From contig JARLJS010000088.1 of assembly GCA_031291075.1 (NCBI GenBank), positions 29,117 through 93,116 of the forward strand: a stretch of DNA of 64,000 nt, given 5' to 3'. How positions within the stretch are numbered: the stretch's first letter is position 1; each line of letters starts with the position of its first letter. This stretch comes from Nevskia sp. (GTDB lineage: Bacteria > Pseudomonadota > Gammaproteobacteria > Nevskiales > Nevskiaceae). The position numbers and the translations under genes were made by a program. The notes under the pieces were generated by a model that saw only the letters and a program-made list of their open reading frames with translations, had not been told where the DNA came from and searched no databases. Shown here in pieces: positions 53,170-60,316 of the stretch.

Positions 53170-54060
53170 ATGCTGCGCAACCTCCTGGGCCTGGCGCTCG
53201 TCGGCCTGTTGACTGCGTGCTCCACCGAACCGGAAATCTCCCGCCCGGACGCCGGGCCGCAGGTGGAGAAGACGGTTTACGCCGCGTTGACCAAGGTCGC
53301 CGCGACCGACGAGCAGAAGGTCGCGGTGCTCAACGCCTACGACCGCTCCAACGACCACCTCAGGGAACTGGCGGCCGAATCGCGCCGGATCGTCGGCGAA
53401 TGGCGCGAACTGGACCGCCTGGCACCGGACTACGCCGGCAAGGCGGATGCGCTTTCAGCCCGCTGGGGACAGCTCAACGCCGACGAGATGAAAACGCGCT
53501 CCACCTATGAGCACGACGTGGCCGCGGCACTCGGCCCCAAGCAGTGGAGCCAGTGGCAGGATTTCATGCGCAGCAACCGCGCTCCGCGCAGCAGCGACGA
53601 CTACGGTAGCGGCGGTACCGGCCTGGGCCCTGGCCACGGCCACGGCCCCCGGCGAGGGCCCAGACATGCTCGACAACAAGTTCTTCTGGTATCCGCAGCA
53701 GCTGTTCCTGGTCGGCTTCTGGCTGGCTTCCGCCTGGCTGCTGCTGCATGGCCAGACCAAGCACTGGCTGGTCGGGCTTGCCACCGTGATGCTGATCACC
53801 CATGCACTGGAGATTCCGCTGGTGCTCCGGCTGCTCAAGGGCCGCGACCCGGCACCGGCACACGTCAGCCTGATGACGCTGATCTTCGGCCTGACCTGGT
53901 GGGTACCGGCACGACGCGGGGTGTTCGCGGTACGCTGAACCCGTCCCGTCGCCGCAGCCGGACGGTAGCGCGCAACCGTCGCACGGTTCCGTCGCGTCAC
54001 GGCCGCGCGCCGTTGCGCCCGTGGAAAAAGCCGTTCACCGAAACGCCACGCTTGTCTTGA
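53170..54060 (+). CDS. Small lipoprotein with anomalous C-terminal extension
   Basis: The first ~160 residues look real: signal and lipobox MLRNLLGLALVGLLTACSTE, then a helical, charged body (DEQKVAVLNAYDRSNDHLRE through ALGPKQWSQWQDFMRS) like small periplasmic Spy- or DUF-type helices. After a Gly/His-rich stretch (about residue 155-165) the frame stays open for 130 more codons in arginine/proline-rich shadow sequence overlapping the next, better-supported membrane protein gene. Either the real gene ends by a frameshift near the C-run at 53646-53650 or the tail is genuinely translated. The upstream TTG at 53167 is an unlikely start. Confidence 0.55.
   Translation: MLRNLLGLALVGLLTACSTEPEISRPDAGPQVEKTVYAALTKVAATDEQKVAVLNAYDRSNDHLRELAAESRRIVGEWRELDRLAPDYAGKADALSARWGQLNADEMKTRSTYEHDVAAALGPKQWSQWQDFMRSNRAPRSSDDYGSGGTGLGPGHGHGPRRGPRHARQQVLLVSAAAVPGRLLAGFRLAAAAWPDQALAGRACHRDADHPCTGDSAGAPAAQGPRPGTGTRQPDDADLRPDLVGTGTTRGVRGTLNPSRRRSRTVARNRRTVPSRHGRAPLRPWKKPFTETPRLS
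53666..53938 (+). CDS. Small integral membrane protein
   Basis: A 90-residue protein with three hydrophobic segments: FFWYPQQLFLVGFWLASAWL (about 5-24), WLVGLATVMLITHALEIPLV (about 33-52) and VSLMTLIFGLTWWVPARRGV (about 67-86). Charged loops separate them. It resembles short DUF1145-like membrane proteins, though the match is only impressionistic. It starts inside the overlong frame of the preceding lipoprotein, and its coding character is much better than that of the overlapping frame. Confidence 0.7.
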   Translation: MLDNKFFWYPQQLFLVGFWLASAWLLLHGQTKHWLVGLATVMLITHALEIPLVLRLLKGRDPAPAHVSLMTLIFGLTWWVPARRGVFAVR

Positions 54061-54256
54061 TACAGGTCAAGGCACCTCCCGCTTCCGCCACCTACATTCG
54101 CCGCGCGCATGCGGAGGAGTCTCCGCAACTTGCGGGGGTATATCGCTCCATCGCGCATGCAGGTGCGAGGCCAAGGACAGGAGTCCGGCAAGCCCCGCGA
54201 TGTGGTTGATCGATGTTCGCCGTGCGGCGGAACCCGGCACGGATCGAGAGGATGGA
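53939..54256. other. 318-bp intergenic region upstream of the NapC-type gene
   Basis: Contains an FNR/Anr-like box at 54057-54070 and, further down, GGATCGAGAGGATGGA near 54241-54256 as the ribosome-binding region. No separate gene supported; the frames here are shadows. Confidence 0.5.
54057..54070 (+). promoter_or_regulatory. FNR/Anr-like box upstream of the NapC-type cytochrome gene
   Basis: TTGATACAGGTCAA matches TTGAT-N4-ATCAA with one mismatch. It is 187 bp upstream of the cytochrome gene start and fits anaerobic or microaerobic induction of a NapC-type protein. Confidence 0.55.
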
Positions 54257-54892
54257 ATGTCCGACGCGGAGCGGGACCCCGGGAAGGGGAGCGGTAGCGG
54301 CAAGCACGGCCTGTGGGCCTGGATCAAGGCCAAGCGGATAGTGCTGTTGTGTATGGCGGGCGCGATGTTCCTCGGCTGGGCCAGCTTCGGCACCTGGATG
54401 AGCACGATCGAGTACACCAACCACACCGCGTTCTGCATCCGCTGCCACGTGATGAAGGACACTGTATACGCCGAGTACACGCAGTCCAAGCATTTCAAGA
54501 ACGAGTTCGGCGTGGTGGCCGGCTGCCCCGACTGCCACGTGCCACAGAACAGCTGGATCCACGAGGTGGGGGTGAAGTGGAAGGCGGGCTTCGAACTGTT
54601 CGACTTCATCGCCGGCATGAACACCGTCGAGAAATTCACCCCGATCCGGCCGGAACTCGCCAAGAAAGTGTGGAAGCATTTCGCCGACACCAACGCCCGC
54701 GAGTGCAAGCGTTGCCACAGTTACAGCAACATGGTGCTGGAGGAGCAGCCCGGCCGCGCCCAGCGCATGCACACCGAAGCCGTCAAGACCGACGCTAACT
54801 GCGTGGACTGCCACAAGGGCATCACCCACAAGAAGTTCGATGTCGAGGAAGCCGCGACCGGCGCCGCCGACGGTGGATTCGACGTCAAGTAG
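54257..54892 (+). CDS. Tetraheme NapC/NirT-type cytochrome c
   Basis: A 211-residue membrane-anchored cytochrome. A charged N-terminus is followed by one transmembrane helix (IVLLCMAGAMFLGWASFGTW, about 28-47). Four C-x-x-C-H haem sites follow: CIRCH, CPDCH, CKRCH and CVDCH. Family role: take electrons from quinol and pass them to a periplasmic reductase. No reductase is adjacent; the next gene is an acyl-CoA dehydrogenase. The ATG at 54257 avoids an upstream extension without a sensible N-terminus. Confidence 0.92.
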   Translation: MSDAERDPGKGSGSGKHGLWAWIKAKRIVLLCMAGAMFLGWASFGTWMSTIEYTNHTAFCIRCHVMKDTVYAEYTQSKHFKNEFGVVAGCPDCHVPQNSWIHEVGVKWKAGFELFDFIAGMNTVEKFTPIRPELAKKVWKHFADTNARECKRCHSYSNMVLEEQPGRAQRMHTEAVKTDANCVDCHKGITHKKFDVEEAATGAADGGFDVK

Positions 54893-54900
54893 CCGCACCG

Positions 54901-54927
54901 GAAACGGGGCGTACCTCGCCCCGTTTC
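54901..54927 (+). terminator. Hairpin after the NapC-type gene
   Basis: GAAACGGGGCG (54901-54911) and CGCCCCGTTTC (54917-54927) form a perfect 11-bp stem with a 5-base loop, 8 bp after the stop codon. No T tract follows, so efficiency is uncertain. Confidence 0.65.
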
Positions 54928-54930
54928 GCA

Positions 54931-54944
54931 TTGACCTGCGTCAA
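54931..54944 (+). promoter_or_regulatory. FNR/Anr-like perfect palindrome
   Basis: TTGACCTGCGTCAA is a perfect palindrome in its half-sites (TTGAC/GTCAA), with one deviation per half from the FNR consensus. It is 86 bp upstream of the acyl-CoA dehydrogenase gene and just after the hairpin of the NapC-type gene. Confidence 0.45.
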
Positions 54945-55030
54945 GTACCGTGGGCGGCGCACTGGAGTAGCGTCGATTCAGCTGCTGCGGAATCCGGCCA
55001 TGGATCGAGTCGGCGGCAGGAGGAGCAAGG

Positions 55031-56290
55031 ATGTGCGCAGACGCCGCCGGTGACGGCCTACGGGTGAACCTGCCGTTGCGCGGGCTCGAAGTCGCCTCGA
55101 GTTCCGTGCAGACCATGCTGGCGGACGCGGCGCACCAGTTCGCCCTCGCGGAAATGCGCCCTGCCGGCGCCGCCCTCGACCGCCTGCCCGCGGATGCGGT
55201 GATCGCCGCCGGCTCGCTGTTCTGGGTCGTGCAACGCAAGTTCGCCGGCTTCGGTATCAGCCCCACCACCCTGCGCAACCTGCCGGCGGAGGAAGGCGCG
55301 GAACTGCAGAGCATCCTGTTCGAGGAACTGGGCTGGGGCGATGCGGGCCTGGCGATCTCCCTCGGCGCGGGCATGCTGCCGACGACCGTGGCGCTGCTGC
55401 TGGGCAGGCCGGAGTTCGCGCGGCGCTGGGAGGGCAAGGGTCTCGGCGCCTGGGGCATCACCGAACCCGACCACGGCACCGATATGCTGGATCCCACCCA
55501 CCAGATCTCCGACTCCGGCCACGCGCGGGGCCGTCCCAACTGCGTGGCCACCGTGACCGACGGGCAGTTGTGCATCAACGGCCAGAAGTCCGCATGGGTG
55601 TCCAACGGCCCGGTGGCAACGCACTGCATCCTGTTCTGCGCCTACGGTAACGGCCCGGGTTCCGGCAACTGCGTGGTGTACGTCCCGCTCGACGCACCGG
55701 GTATATCCCGCGGCGCGCCGCTGGACAAGCTGGGCCAGCGCGCCCTGCCGCAGGGCGAGATCTTCTTCGACAACGTCCGCATCCCGCTGGACTGCCTGGC
55801 CTGTCCGCCGGAGGAGTATTCGCGTGCGGTATACCTGACCCTGACCCACGCCAATGCCGGCATGGGCGCGGTGTTCGTCGGCGTGGCGCGCGCAGCCTAC
55901 GAGCACGCGCTGGCGTACGCGCACGAGCGCAAGCAGGACGGCGTACCCATCATCGGCCACCAGAACGTGCGCTACCGCCTGTTCCACATGTTCCGCAAGA
56001 TCGAGTGTGCGCGGGCGCTCAACCGGCGGGTGATGCGCTACAACGCGGTGAACGAGCAGCAGCCGGCCCTGCAGGGTTCGATCGCCTCCAAGATCACCTC
56101 CACCCAGACCGCGTTCGAAGTGGCCAGCGATGCCCTGCAGATTTTTGGCGGCGCCGGCCTGGCGCGCGAATACCCGATGGAAAAGCTGCTGCGCGACGCA
56201 CGCGCCTCGCTGATCGAGGACGGCTGCAACGAAGTCCTCGCCATCAAGGGCGGTTCGTACCTGTTCGACCCGGCACGCCTGGGCAAGTAA
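55031..56290 (+). CDS. Acyl-CoA dehydrogenase family protein
   Basis: A 419-residue flavoprotein. GAWGITEPDHGTDMLDPTHQ (about 138-157) is a variant flavin-binding signature; the C-terminal domain has QIFGGAGLAREYPMEKLLRD and LIEDGCNEVLAIKGG. It carries a strong ribosome site (AGGAGGAGCAAGG). The T-E-P-D-H-G variant and the C-N-E ending differ from the dehydrogenase at 22343, so the substrate is probably different. It is 11 bp upstream of an acetoacetate-decarboxylase-like gene, forming an operon. Confidence 0.87.
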   Translation: MCADAAGDGLRVNLPLRGLEVASSSVQTMLADAAHQFALAEMRPAGAALDRLPADAVIAAGSLFWVVQRKFAGFGISPTTLRNLPAEEGAELQSILFEELGWGDAGLAISLGAGMLPTTVALLLGRPEFARRWEGKGLGAWGITEPDHGTDMLDPTHQISDSGHARGRPNCVATVTDGQLCINGQKSAWVSNGPVATHCILFCAYGNGPGSGNCVVYVPLDAPGISRGAPLDKLGQRALPQGEIFFDNVRIPLDCLACPPEEYSRAVYLTLTHANAGMGAVFVGVARAAYEHALAYAHERKQDGVPIIGHQNVRYRLFHMFRKIECARALNRRVMRYNAVNEQQPALQGSIASKITSTQTAFEVASDALQIFGGAGLAREYPMEKLLRDARASLIEDGCNEVLAIKGGSYLFDPARLGK

Positions 56291-56301
56291 GGAGTATCGA
56301 C

Positions 56302-57084
56302 ATGGGCGCAGAAGGTTCACACGCGGCGAAAGCCGGATACACGCATCCCTTCCTGGCGGGCGTGACGCAGACCGAGGCGCACTGCTCCGCCGGCCGCTGC
56401 GACATGCCCATCCTGTACAACGATTCCAGCCTGATCTTCCTGTTCTACCGCGTGCCGGTGGAGGCCGCCGTCGACCTGATCACCAACGCGCGGCTGGAAC
56501 CGCTGCCGGTGTTCGGCAAGGCCATCGTCGGCCTCGCGGCATTCGAATACCGCGACACCAGCGCCGGCGTCTACAACGAGATCGGGCTGACGGTGCTGAC
56601 GGCGCGTGTCGGCAGCTCGCCCTATTGGCCCGGCTTCCTGATGAATCCCCAGCATGAACCGGATGCCGGCTTCTTCGTCGCCAGCCTGCCAGTGACCACC
56701 GAGCTGGCCCGCGCCGCCGGCGCGGAATTCTGGAACTACCCCAAGTACGTCACCGGCATCAGCACCCACTTCGCGCCGGACGGCGTGCAGGTCGAATTGG
56801 CCGGGGAACTGAGCCTGCGCTACACGCCCGCACGGTCGCTGACGGTGAACGCCTTCCCCATCGTCACTTTCTCGGTCCACGACGGCCAGTTGCTGCGCAC
56901 CTACATCCGCACCAACGGCCGCATGCGGCTCAGCCGCGGCAAGACCGCCGCGCTGACCTGCACGGGCAAGGGCCCCACCGCGGAGCGCGTGAAAGCGCTC
57001 GGGCTGGATCACAGCACGCCGTTCGCGGTGTGCACGGTGGAACCGTTCCGCTCGATCCTGCCGTACGGCGTACCCGTCGTCTGA
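56302..57084 (+). CDS. Acetoacetate decarboxylase-like protein
   Basis: A 260-residue protein with the acetoacetate decarboxylase fold: P-I-L-Y-N-D-S-S-L-I-F-L-F-Y, VFGKAIVGLAAFEYRDTSAG, YNEIGLTV and FWNYPKYVTGI, whose lysine aligns by eye with the Schiff-base region. Members include true decarboxylases and diverged aldolase-dehydratases. It follows the acyl-CoA dehydrogenase directly, so both may act in one degradation route. The ATG at 56302 has AAGGAG 11-16 bp upstream; the frame itself is open from 56005. Confidence 0.8.
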   Translation: MGAEGSHAAKAGYTHPFLAGVTQTEAHCSAGRCDMPILYNDSSLIFLFYRVPVEAAVDLITNARLEPLPVFGKAIVGLAAFEYRDTSAGVYNEIGLTVLTARVGSSPYWPGFLMNPQHEPDAGFFVASLPVTTELARAAGAEFWNYPKYVTGISTHFAPDGVQVELAGELSLRYTPARSLTVNAFPIVTFSVHDGQLLRTYIRTNGRMRLSRGKTAALTCTGKGPTAERVKALGLDHSTPFAVCTVEPFRSILPYGVPVV

Positions 57085-57103
57085 CGCAGGCCGGCACCCA
57101 GAC

Positions 57104-57178
57104 GTAGCCCGTATGGAACGTAGTGGAATCCGGGATGCCGTGCCAGCCCCGGATTCCGTTTCACTCCATCCGGGCTAC
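57104..57178. repeat. Dispersed palindromic repeat GTAGCCCGGATGGA type, copy 2
   Basis: Starts GTAGCCCGTATGGAACGTAG and ends TCACTCCATCCGGGCTAC. It is a shorter (75 bp) relative of 45906-46023, sharing both ends and lacking about 43 bp of the middle. It lies between convergent genes. Confidence 0.75.
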
Positions 57179-57186
57179 ACCACTGC

Positions 57187-59004
57187 CTAAGCGCGCCGCT
57201 TTTTGTACTTCTTCGCCGGTTTTTTGCAAATTACTGCGATTTGTCCCTGCGTGCCAAGCGTGCCAGGTTTTGGTAAAGGCACGCGGGCGGCGGGTGTCAT
57301 TTTTTTAAGGCGCCAGATGTACGTGGCCTCGCGGCCGGATCCTTCCCGGCTGGAGACGGCGCCGGCGGCCTGCCTGGCACGGTGCAGGGTGCGCCAGGCG
57401 ATGCCGGCACCCGCCGCTTCGAGGCGCAGCTGCCGGGTGGACATGGCCCCTTCGCTCAGCAGTTCGCGTAGCCATTCGGCCGCTTCGGCCTGCTCCGAGT
57501 GCCGTTCGTCGCTGCGGGCGGTGAGCGCCTCGTCGGCGCTGAGGGCGACCGCTTGCGGCTCCCATTCGAGACGGGGTGCACCGTTGGCGGCGGTGGCGAT
57601 GCGGTAGGCCAGGCCGGTGGTGTCCTGACCGAGGTTGTTCTTGCTGGGCAGGAGCAGGCGGCGGTCGGGGTGGCTCTTATCCCGGGTGACGATGAAGCTG
57701 GCGCGGGCGGCGGCTACGAAGGCCAGGCTGCCGCTGACCCGGTAAAGGGCGGAGCGGCCGGCCTTGTTGAGGTGGGAGACGGCGACGACGGCGACACCGG
57801 CCCGTTCCGCCAACTGGCCGAGCGGGTGCAGCAGGGCGCGCACGTCGGCGTTGCGGTGGCTGTCGATCTCGCCGAGGAAAGCCGTGAGGGGGTCGATGCA
57901 GACCAGGCGGACCTGCGGGTGCGCGGCAAGAAACGCGGCCAGCGCTTGAAGGTCGCGCTGCAGGCTGAGCAGGCGGGCGCCGGCAGCGCCGTGCATGACG
58001 GCCTGGAGAATGTGGACGCGCCGGCTGAGGGCGCCGGCGGCGTCCAGGCGCGGGCGGATGGTGTCGCCGGCGGCATCTTCGTTGGAGAGCAGCAGTGCTT
58101 CGCCGCGCGGGCAGGCGCTACCGTCGGCGGGCCAGGGCCTGCCGCGGGTGACGCGGGCGGCGAGGTCTATGGTGAGCAGGCTCTTGCCCAGGCCGGGATC
58201 GCCGGCGATGAGGGTGAGCTTGCCGATGGCGATGCGTCCGGGCCAAAGCCAGCGCACCGCTGCGGGCGAAACATCGGCGGCGCACAGGGTGGCGAGCTGC
58301 GGCGGGAGTTGCGGGGACGCGGACGGGTTTGCCGACGGCAGCGAGCGCCAGTCCAGGGCTTCGACGTCATCCGTGGTGGCGGCCGGATGGGCGGCAATCC
58401 ACTGCTGCGGCGTGCCGTGGTCGCGCACGGCGAGGCCGGCATGGTAGTGCAGAACCTGGACGGTGCAGCCCAGGGCCCCCGCATGCTGCACCGCCTGCCG
58501 CAGGAAGCGCCGGCCGGCGCGGGTGTCGTCGGTCCAGATGCGGACGCGGCGGGCACGCAGCGCGTTCCAATCGGTTTCGCCGACGGGCAGGGCTTCGCCG
58601 CTGGTGACGGCGATCAGGCCGAGACCGCACAGGGCGTCGGCCGAGGGTTCGTCCTGCACCAGGTAGGCGGGCAGGTCGGCGCGCGCGTGGGTGAGGACGG
58701 GCAGCATGTAAGGCACCCTGCCCTGCGGCGGGTGCGGAGGTTCGCCCAGGTGCCAGCGGCTGCCGTCGTGGTGCACCGCCTGGAAGGCCCGGGTCGGCCC
58801 CTTGCGGCCGCGCCCCCGGCTGCGCAGGAGCAGCAGGCGCAGGAACAGGGTGGAGCGATCGGCGGCGCGGTAGGCGTACATGTCGGCGGGACGCCAGCCG
58901 GCTTCAAACTCCGGCGCGAGCAGGGTTTGCAGAACCCTGGCGACGTCGGGACCGTCGGCCGGGCCGGCTAGCGAATTCGAATCCTCGGGCGGCATGGCTG
59001 GCAT
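57187..59004 (-). CDS. Toprim/RecA-like primase-helicase (RepA-type AAA ATPase)
   Basis: A 605-residue protein. The middle-N part (about 120-235) resembles a Toprim region: D-E-P-S-A-D-A-L-C-G-L, then V-R-I-W-T-D-D-T-R-A-G. The RecA-like ATPase (about 255-480) has Walker A LIAGDPGLGKSLL (about 265-277) and Walker B VRLVCIDPLTAFLGE (about 361-375). The C-terminal tail is basic (KKPAKKYKKRRA). Similar proteins occur on integrative elements, plasmids and phages as replication helicases. Start choice: ATG complement of 59002-59004; the frame is open to 59154. A LexA-like palindrome directly abuts this start. Confidence 0.75.
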   Translation of the reverse strand: MPAMPPEDSNSLAGPADGPDVARVLQTLLAPEFEAGWRPADMYAYRAADRSTLFLRLLLLRSRGRGRKGPTRAFQAVHHDGSRWHLGEPPHPPQGRVPYMLPVLTHARADLPAYLVQDEPSADALCGLGLIAVTSGEALPVGETDWNALRARRVRIWTDDTRAGRRFLRQAVQHAGALGCTVQVLHYHAGLAVRDHGTPQQWIAAHPAATTDDVEALDWRSLPSANPSASPQLPPQLATLCAADVSPAAVRWLWPGRIAIGKLTLIAGDPGLGKSLLTIDLAARVTRGRPWPADGSACPRGEALLLSNEDAAGDTIRPRLDAAGALSRRVHILQAVMHGAAGARLLSLQRDLQALAAFLAAHPQVRLVCIDPLTAFLGEIDSHRNADVRALLHPLGQLAERAGVAVVAVSHLNKAGRSALYRVSGSLAFVAAARASFIVTRDKSHPDRRLLLPSKNNLGQDTTGLAYRIATAANGAPRLEWEPQAVALSADEALTARSDERHSEQAEAAEWLRELLSEGAMSTRQLRLEAAGAGIAWRTLHRARQAAGAVSSREGSGREATYIWRLKKMTPAARVPLPKPGTLGTQGQIAVICKKPAKKYKKRRA

Positions 59005-59005
59005 A

Positions 59006-59021
59006 CTGTACTTATGTACAG
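59006..59021. promoter_or_regulatory. LexA-like SOS box
   Basis: CTGTACTTATGTACAG fits the gammaproteobacterial LexA consensus (CTG-N10-CAG, perfect palindrome with arms CTGTAC/GTACAG). It abuts the chosen start of the primase-helicase gene and is about 144 bp upstream of the divergent fitA-like gene. A different element-encoded palindromic repressor is the alternative. Confidence 0.6.
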
Positions 59022-59164
59022 TTATGTTGTCAAATGGATATCGCCGGAAATTGGTCGGCGTAATATTCTTGATCAAGTTCATCCTCGCCACCGACGGTCG
59101 GATGCGGAATTTGTGCAACAAGCTGCTGCACAGCCTTGGAGGCGTCGGTAACAATGCAAGGCTT

Positions 59165-59413
59165 ATGGCTCAACTCATCGTCAGAAACATCGAGCCGGAC
59201 GTGGTCCGGCAACTGCAGCGCAATGCCGCGGAACATGGGCGTTCGGCGGAAGAAGAGCATCGCGAAATCCTGCGCAATGTCTTGTGTCCGAAGCGTCCGG
59301 CGGCTCCGGATTTCAAGACCCTGCTCACCAGCATCCCGCAGGGGGAGGATATCTTCGCCCGTGAGCCCGACTTCGGCCGGCCGCCACCGCGGACGTGCAC
59401 GGACTGCAACTGA
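59165..59413 (+). CDS. FitA-like antitoxin with altered C-terminus
   Basis: An 82-residue Arc-type ribbon-helix-helix protein: MAQLIVRNIEPDVVRQLQRN, AAEHGRSAEEEHREILRNVL is close to the FitA/plasmid-stability antitoxin consensus. The last dozen residues (RPPPRTCTDCN) do not fit the family, and the frame ends where a fragment of a PIN toxin begins in another frame. DNA-binding is likely intact, toxin-binding probably not. Confidence 0.75.
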   Translation: MAQLIVRNIEPDVVRQLQRNAAEHGRSAEEEHREILRNVLCPKRPAAPDFKTLLTSIPQGEDIFAREPDFGRPPPRTCTDCN

Positions 59414-59466
59414 TCTCACGCAATGTGAAGGATCTCGTGGGTGGCCGGCGGTGCAGTCGTACTTGA
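59386..59466 (+). pseudogene. PIN-domain toxin (FitB/VapC-type) C-terminal remnant
   Basis: In the frame from 59386 the sequence reads TADVHGLQLISRNVKDLVGG before a stop at 59464-59466. V-H-G-L-x-L-x-S-R-N-V-K-D matches the last conserved block of PIN toxins. The first ~110 residues of the toxin are missing, so a deletion has fused the antitoxin end to the toxin end. Confidence 0.6.
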
Positions 59467-60265
59467 ATCCAAGAAGGCCAAGACAGTCGTGAAATGGCTT
59501 GAACGTCAGCGTGTTCTTTTTACGCTGAGCCATCATCCGATTCCCCATGAAACCTGGAAAGCGCTCATGCACGAGGCCCGTGTGTTCCATGGCCTGGGTG
59601 CGGTGGAGCGCGCACGTCTGCGTGAATTGAGCACTTTGTTCTTGCACCGCAAGACTTTCACGGGATCACAAGGACTGGACGTATCAACCGGGATTGCCGT
59701 GGCAGTGGCAGCGCAGGCCTGCCTGCTGATTCTTGATCTGGGGCTGGATTACTACGACGGCTGGGTTGAAATCATCATCTATCCCGGCCCTTTCAGGGTG
59801 AGCAAGGACGTCACTGACGCCACCGGTCTGGTATCGCACCAGGAGCAGGTCTTGGGCGGTGAATCCTGGTTACAGGGGCCGGTGATTCTGTCCTGGGATA
59901 CTGCCGCCTCCGACCTGGCCGGGCTGCGCCCCGGACAGAATGTGGTGGTTCACGAATTCGCCCACAAGCTGGACATGCTCAATGGCAGCGCCAACGGAAT
60001 GCCACCCTTGCATTCGTCAATGATCCGTCAGCATTGGACCCAGGCATTTACAGACGCTTTCGATCAGCTCCACCAGCGGCTGGCGCAGCATCACCATCCC
60101 GGCATCAATGTTTATGCCGCGACCTCTCCCGCGGAGTTCTTTGCAGTGTCGAGCGAGTATTTCTTTACAGCGCCTGCGACGTTGCAGCATCAGTTTCCCG
60201 CTGTCTACGAGCAGCTCGTATTGTTCTATCGACAAGATCCGGCGAGGCGTTCTGCCGCTCAATGA
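59441..60265 (+). CDS. mtfA: MtfA-type zinc metallopeptidase
   Basis: A 274-residue protein of the MtfA (Mlc titration factor A) family. The zinc motif VVHEFAHKLDMLNGSANG places HEFAH at about 171-175, and the third ligand region is near TSPAEFFAVSSEYFF (about 226-240). In E. coli MtfA binds the repressor Mlc and so affects glucose PTS genes; it is also an aminopeptidase. The start is GTG at 59441, slightly inside the toxin-remnant frame. Length is usual. Confidence 0.87.
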   Translation: MAGGAVVLESKKAKTVVKWLERQRVLFTLSHHPIPHETWKALMHEARVFHGLGAVERARLRELSTLFLHRKTFTGSQGLDVSTGIAVAVAAQACLLILDLGLDYYDGWVEIIIYPGPFRVSKDVTDATGLVSHQEQVLGGESWLQGPVILSWDTAASDLAGLRPGQNVVVHEFAHKLDMLNGSANGMPPLHSSMIRQHWTQAFTDAFDQLHQRLAQHHHPGINVYAATSPAEFFAVSSEYFFTAPATLQHQFPAVYEQLVLFYRQDPARRSAAQ

Positions 60266-60316
60266 AGCACATGGGTGCTGTGGTCATCTTTTCAGCTCCC
60301 CCTACGCCAGCCGGAC

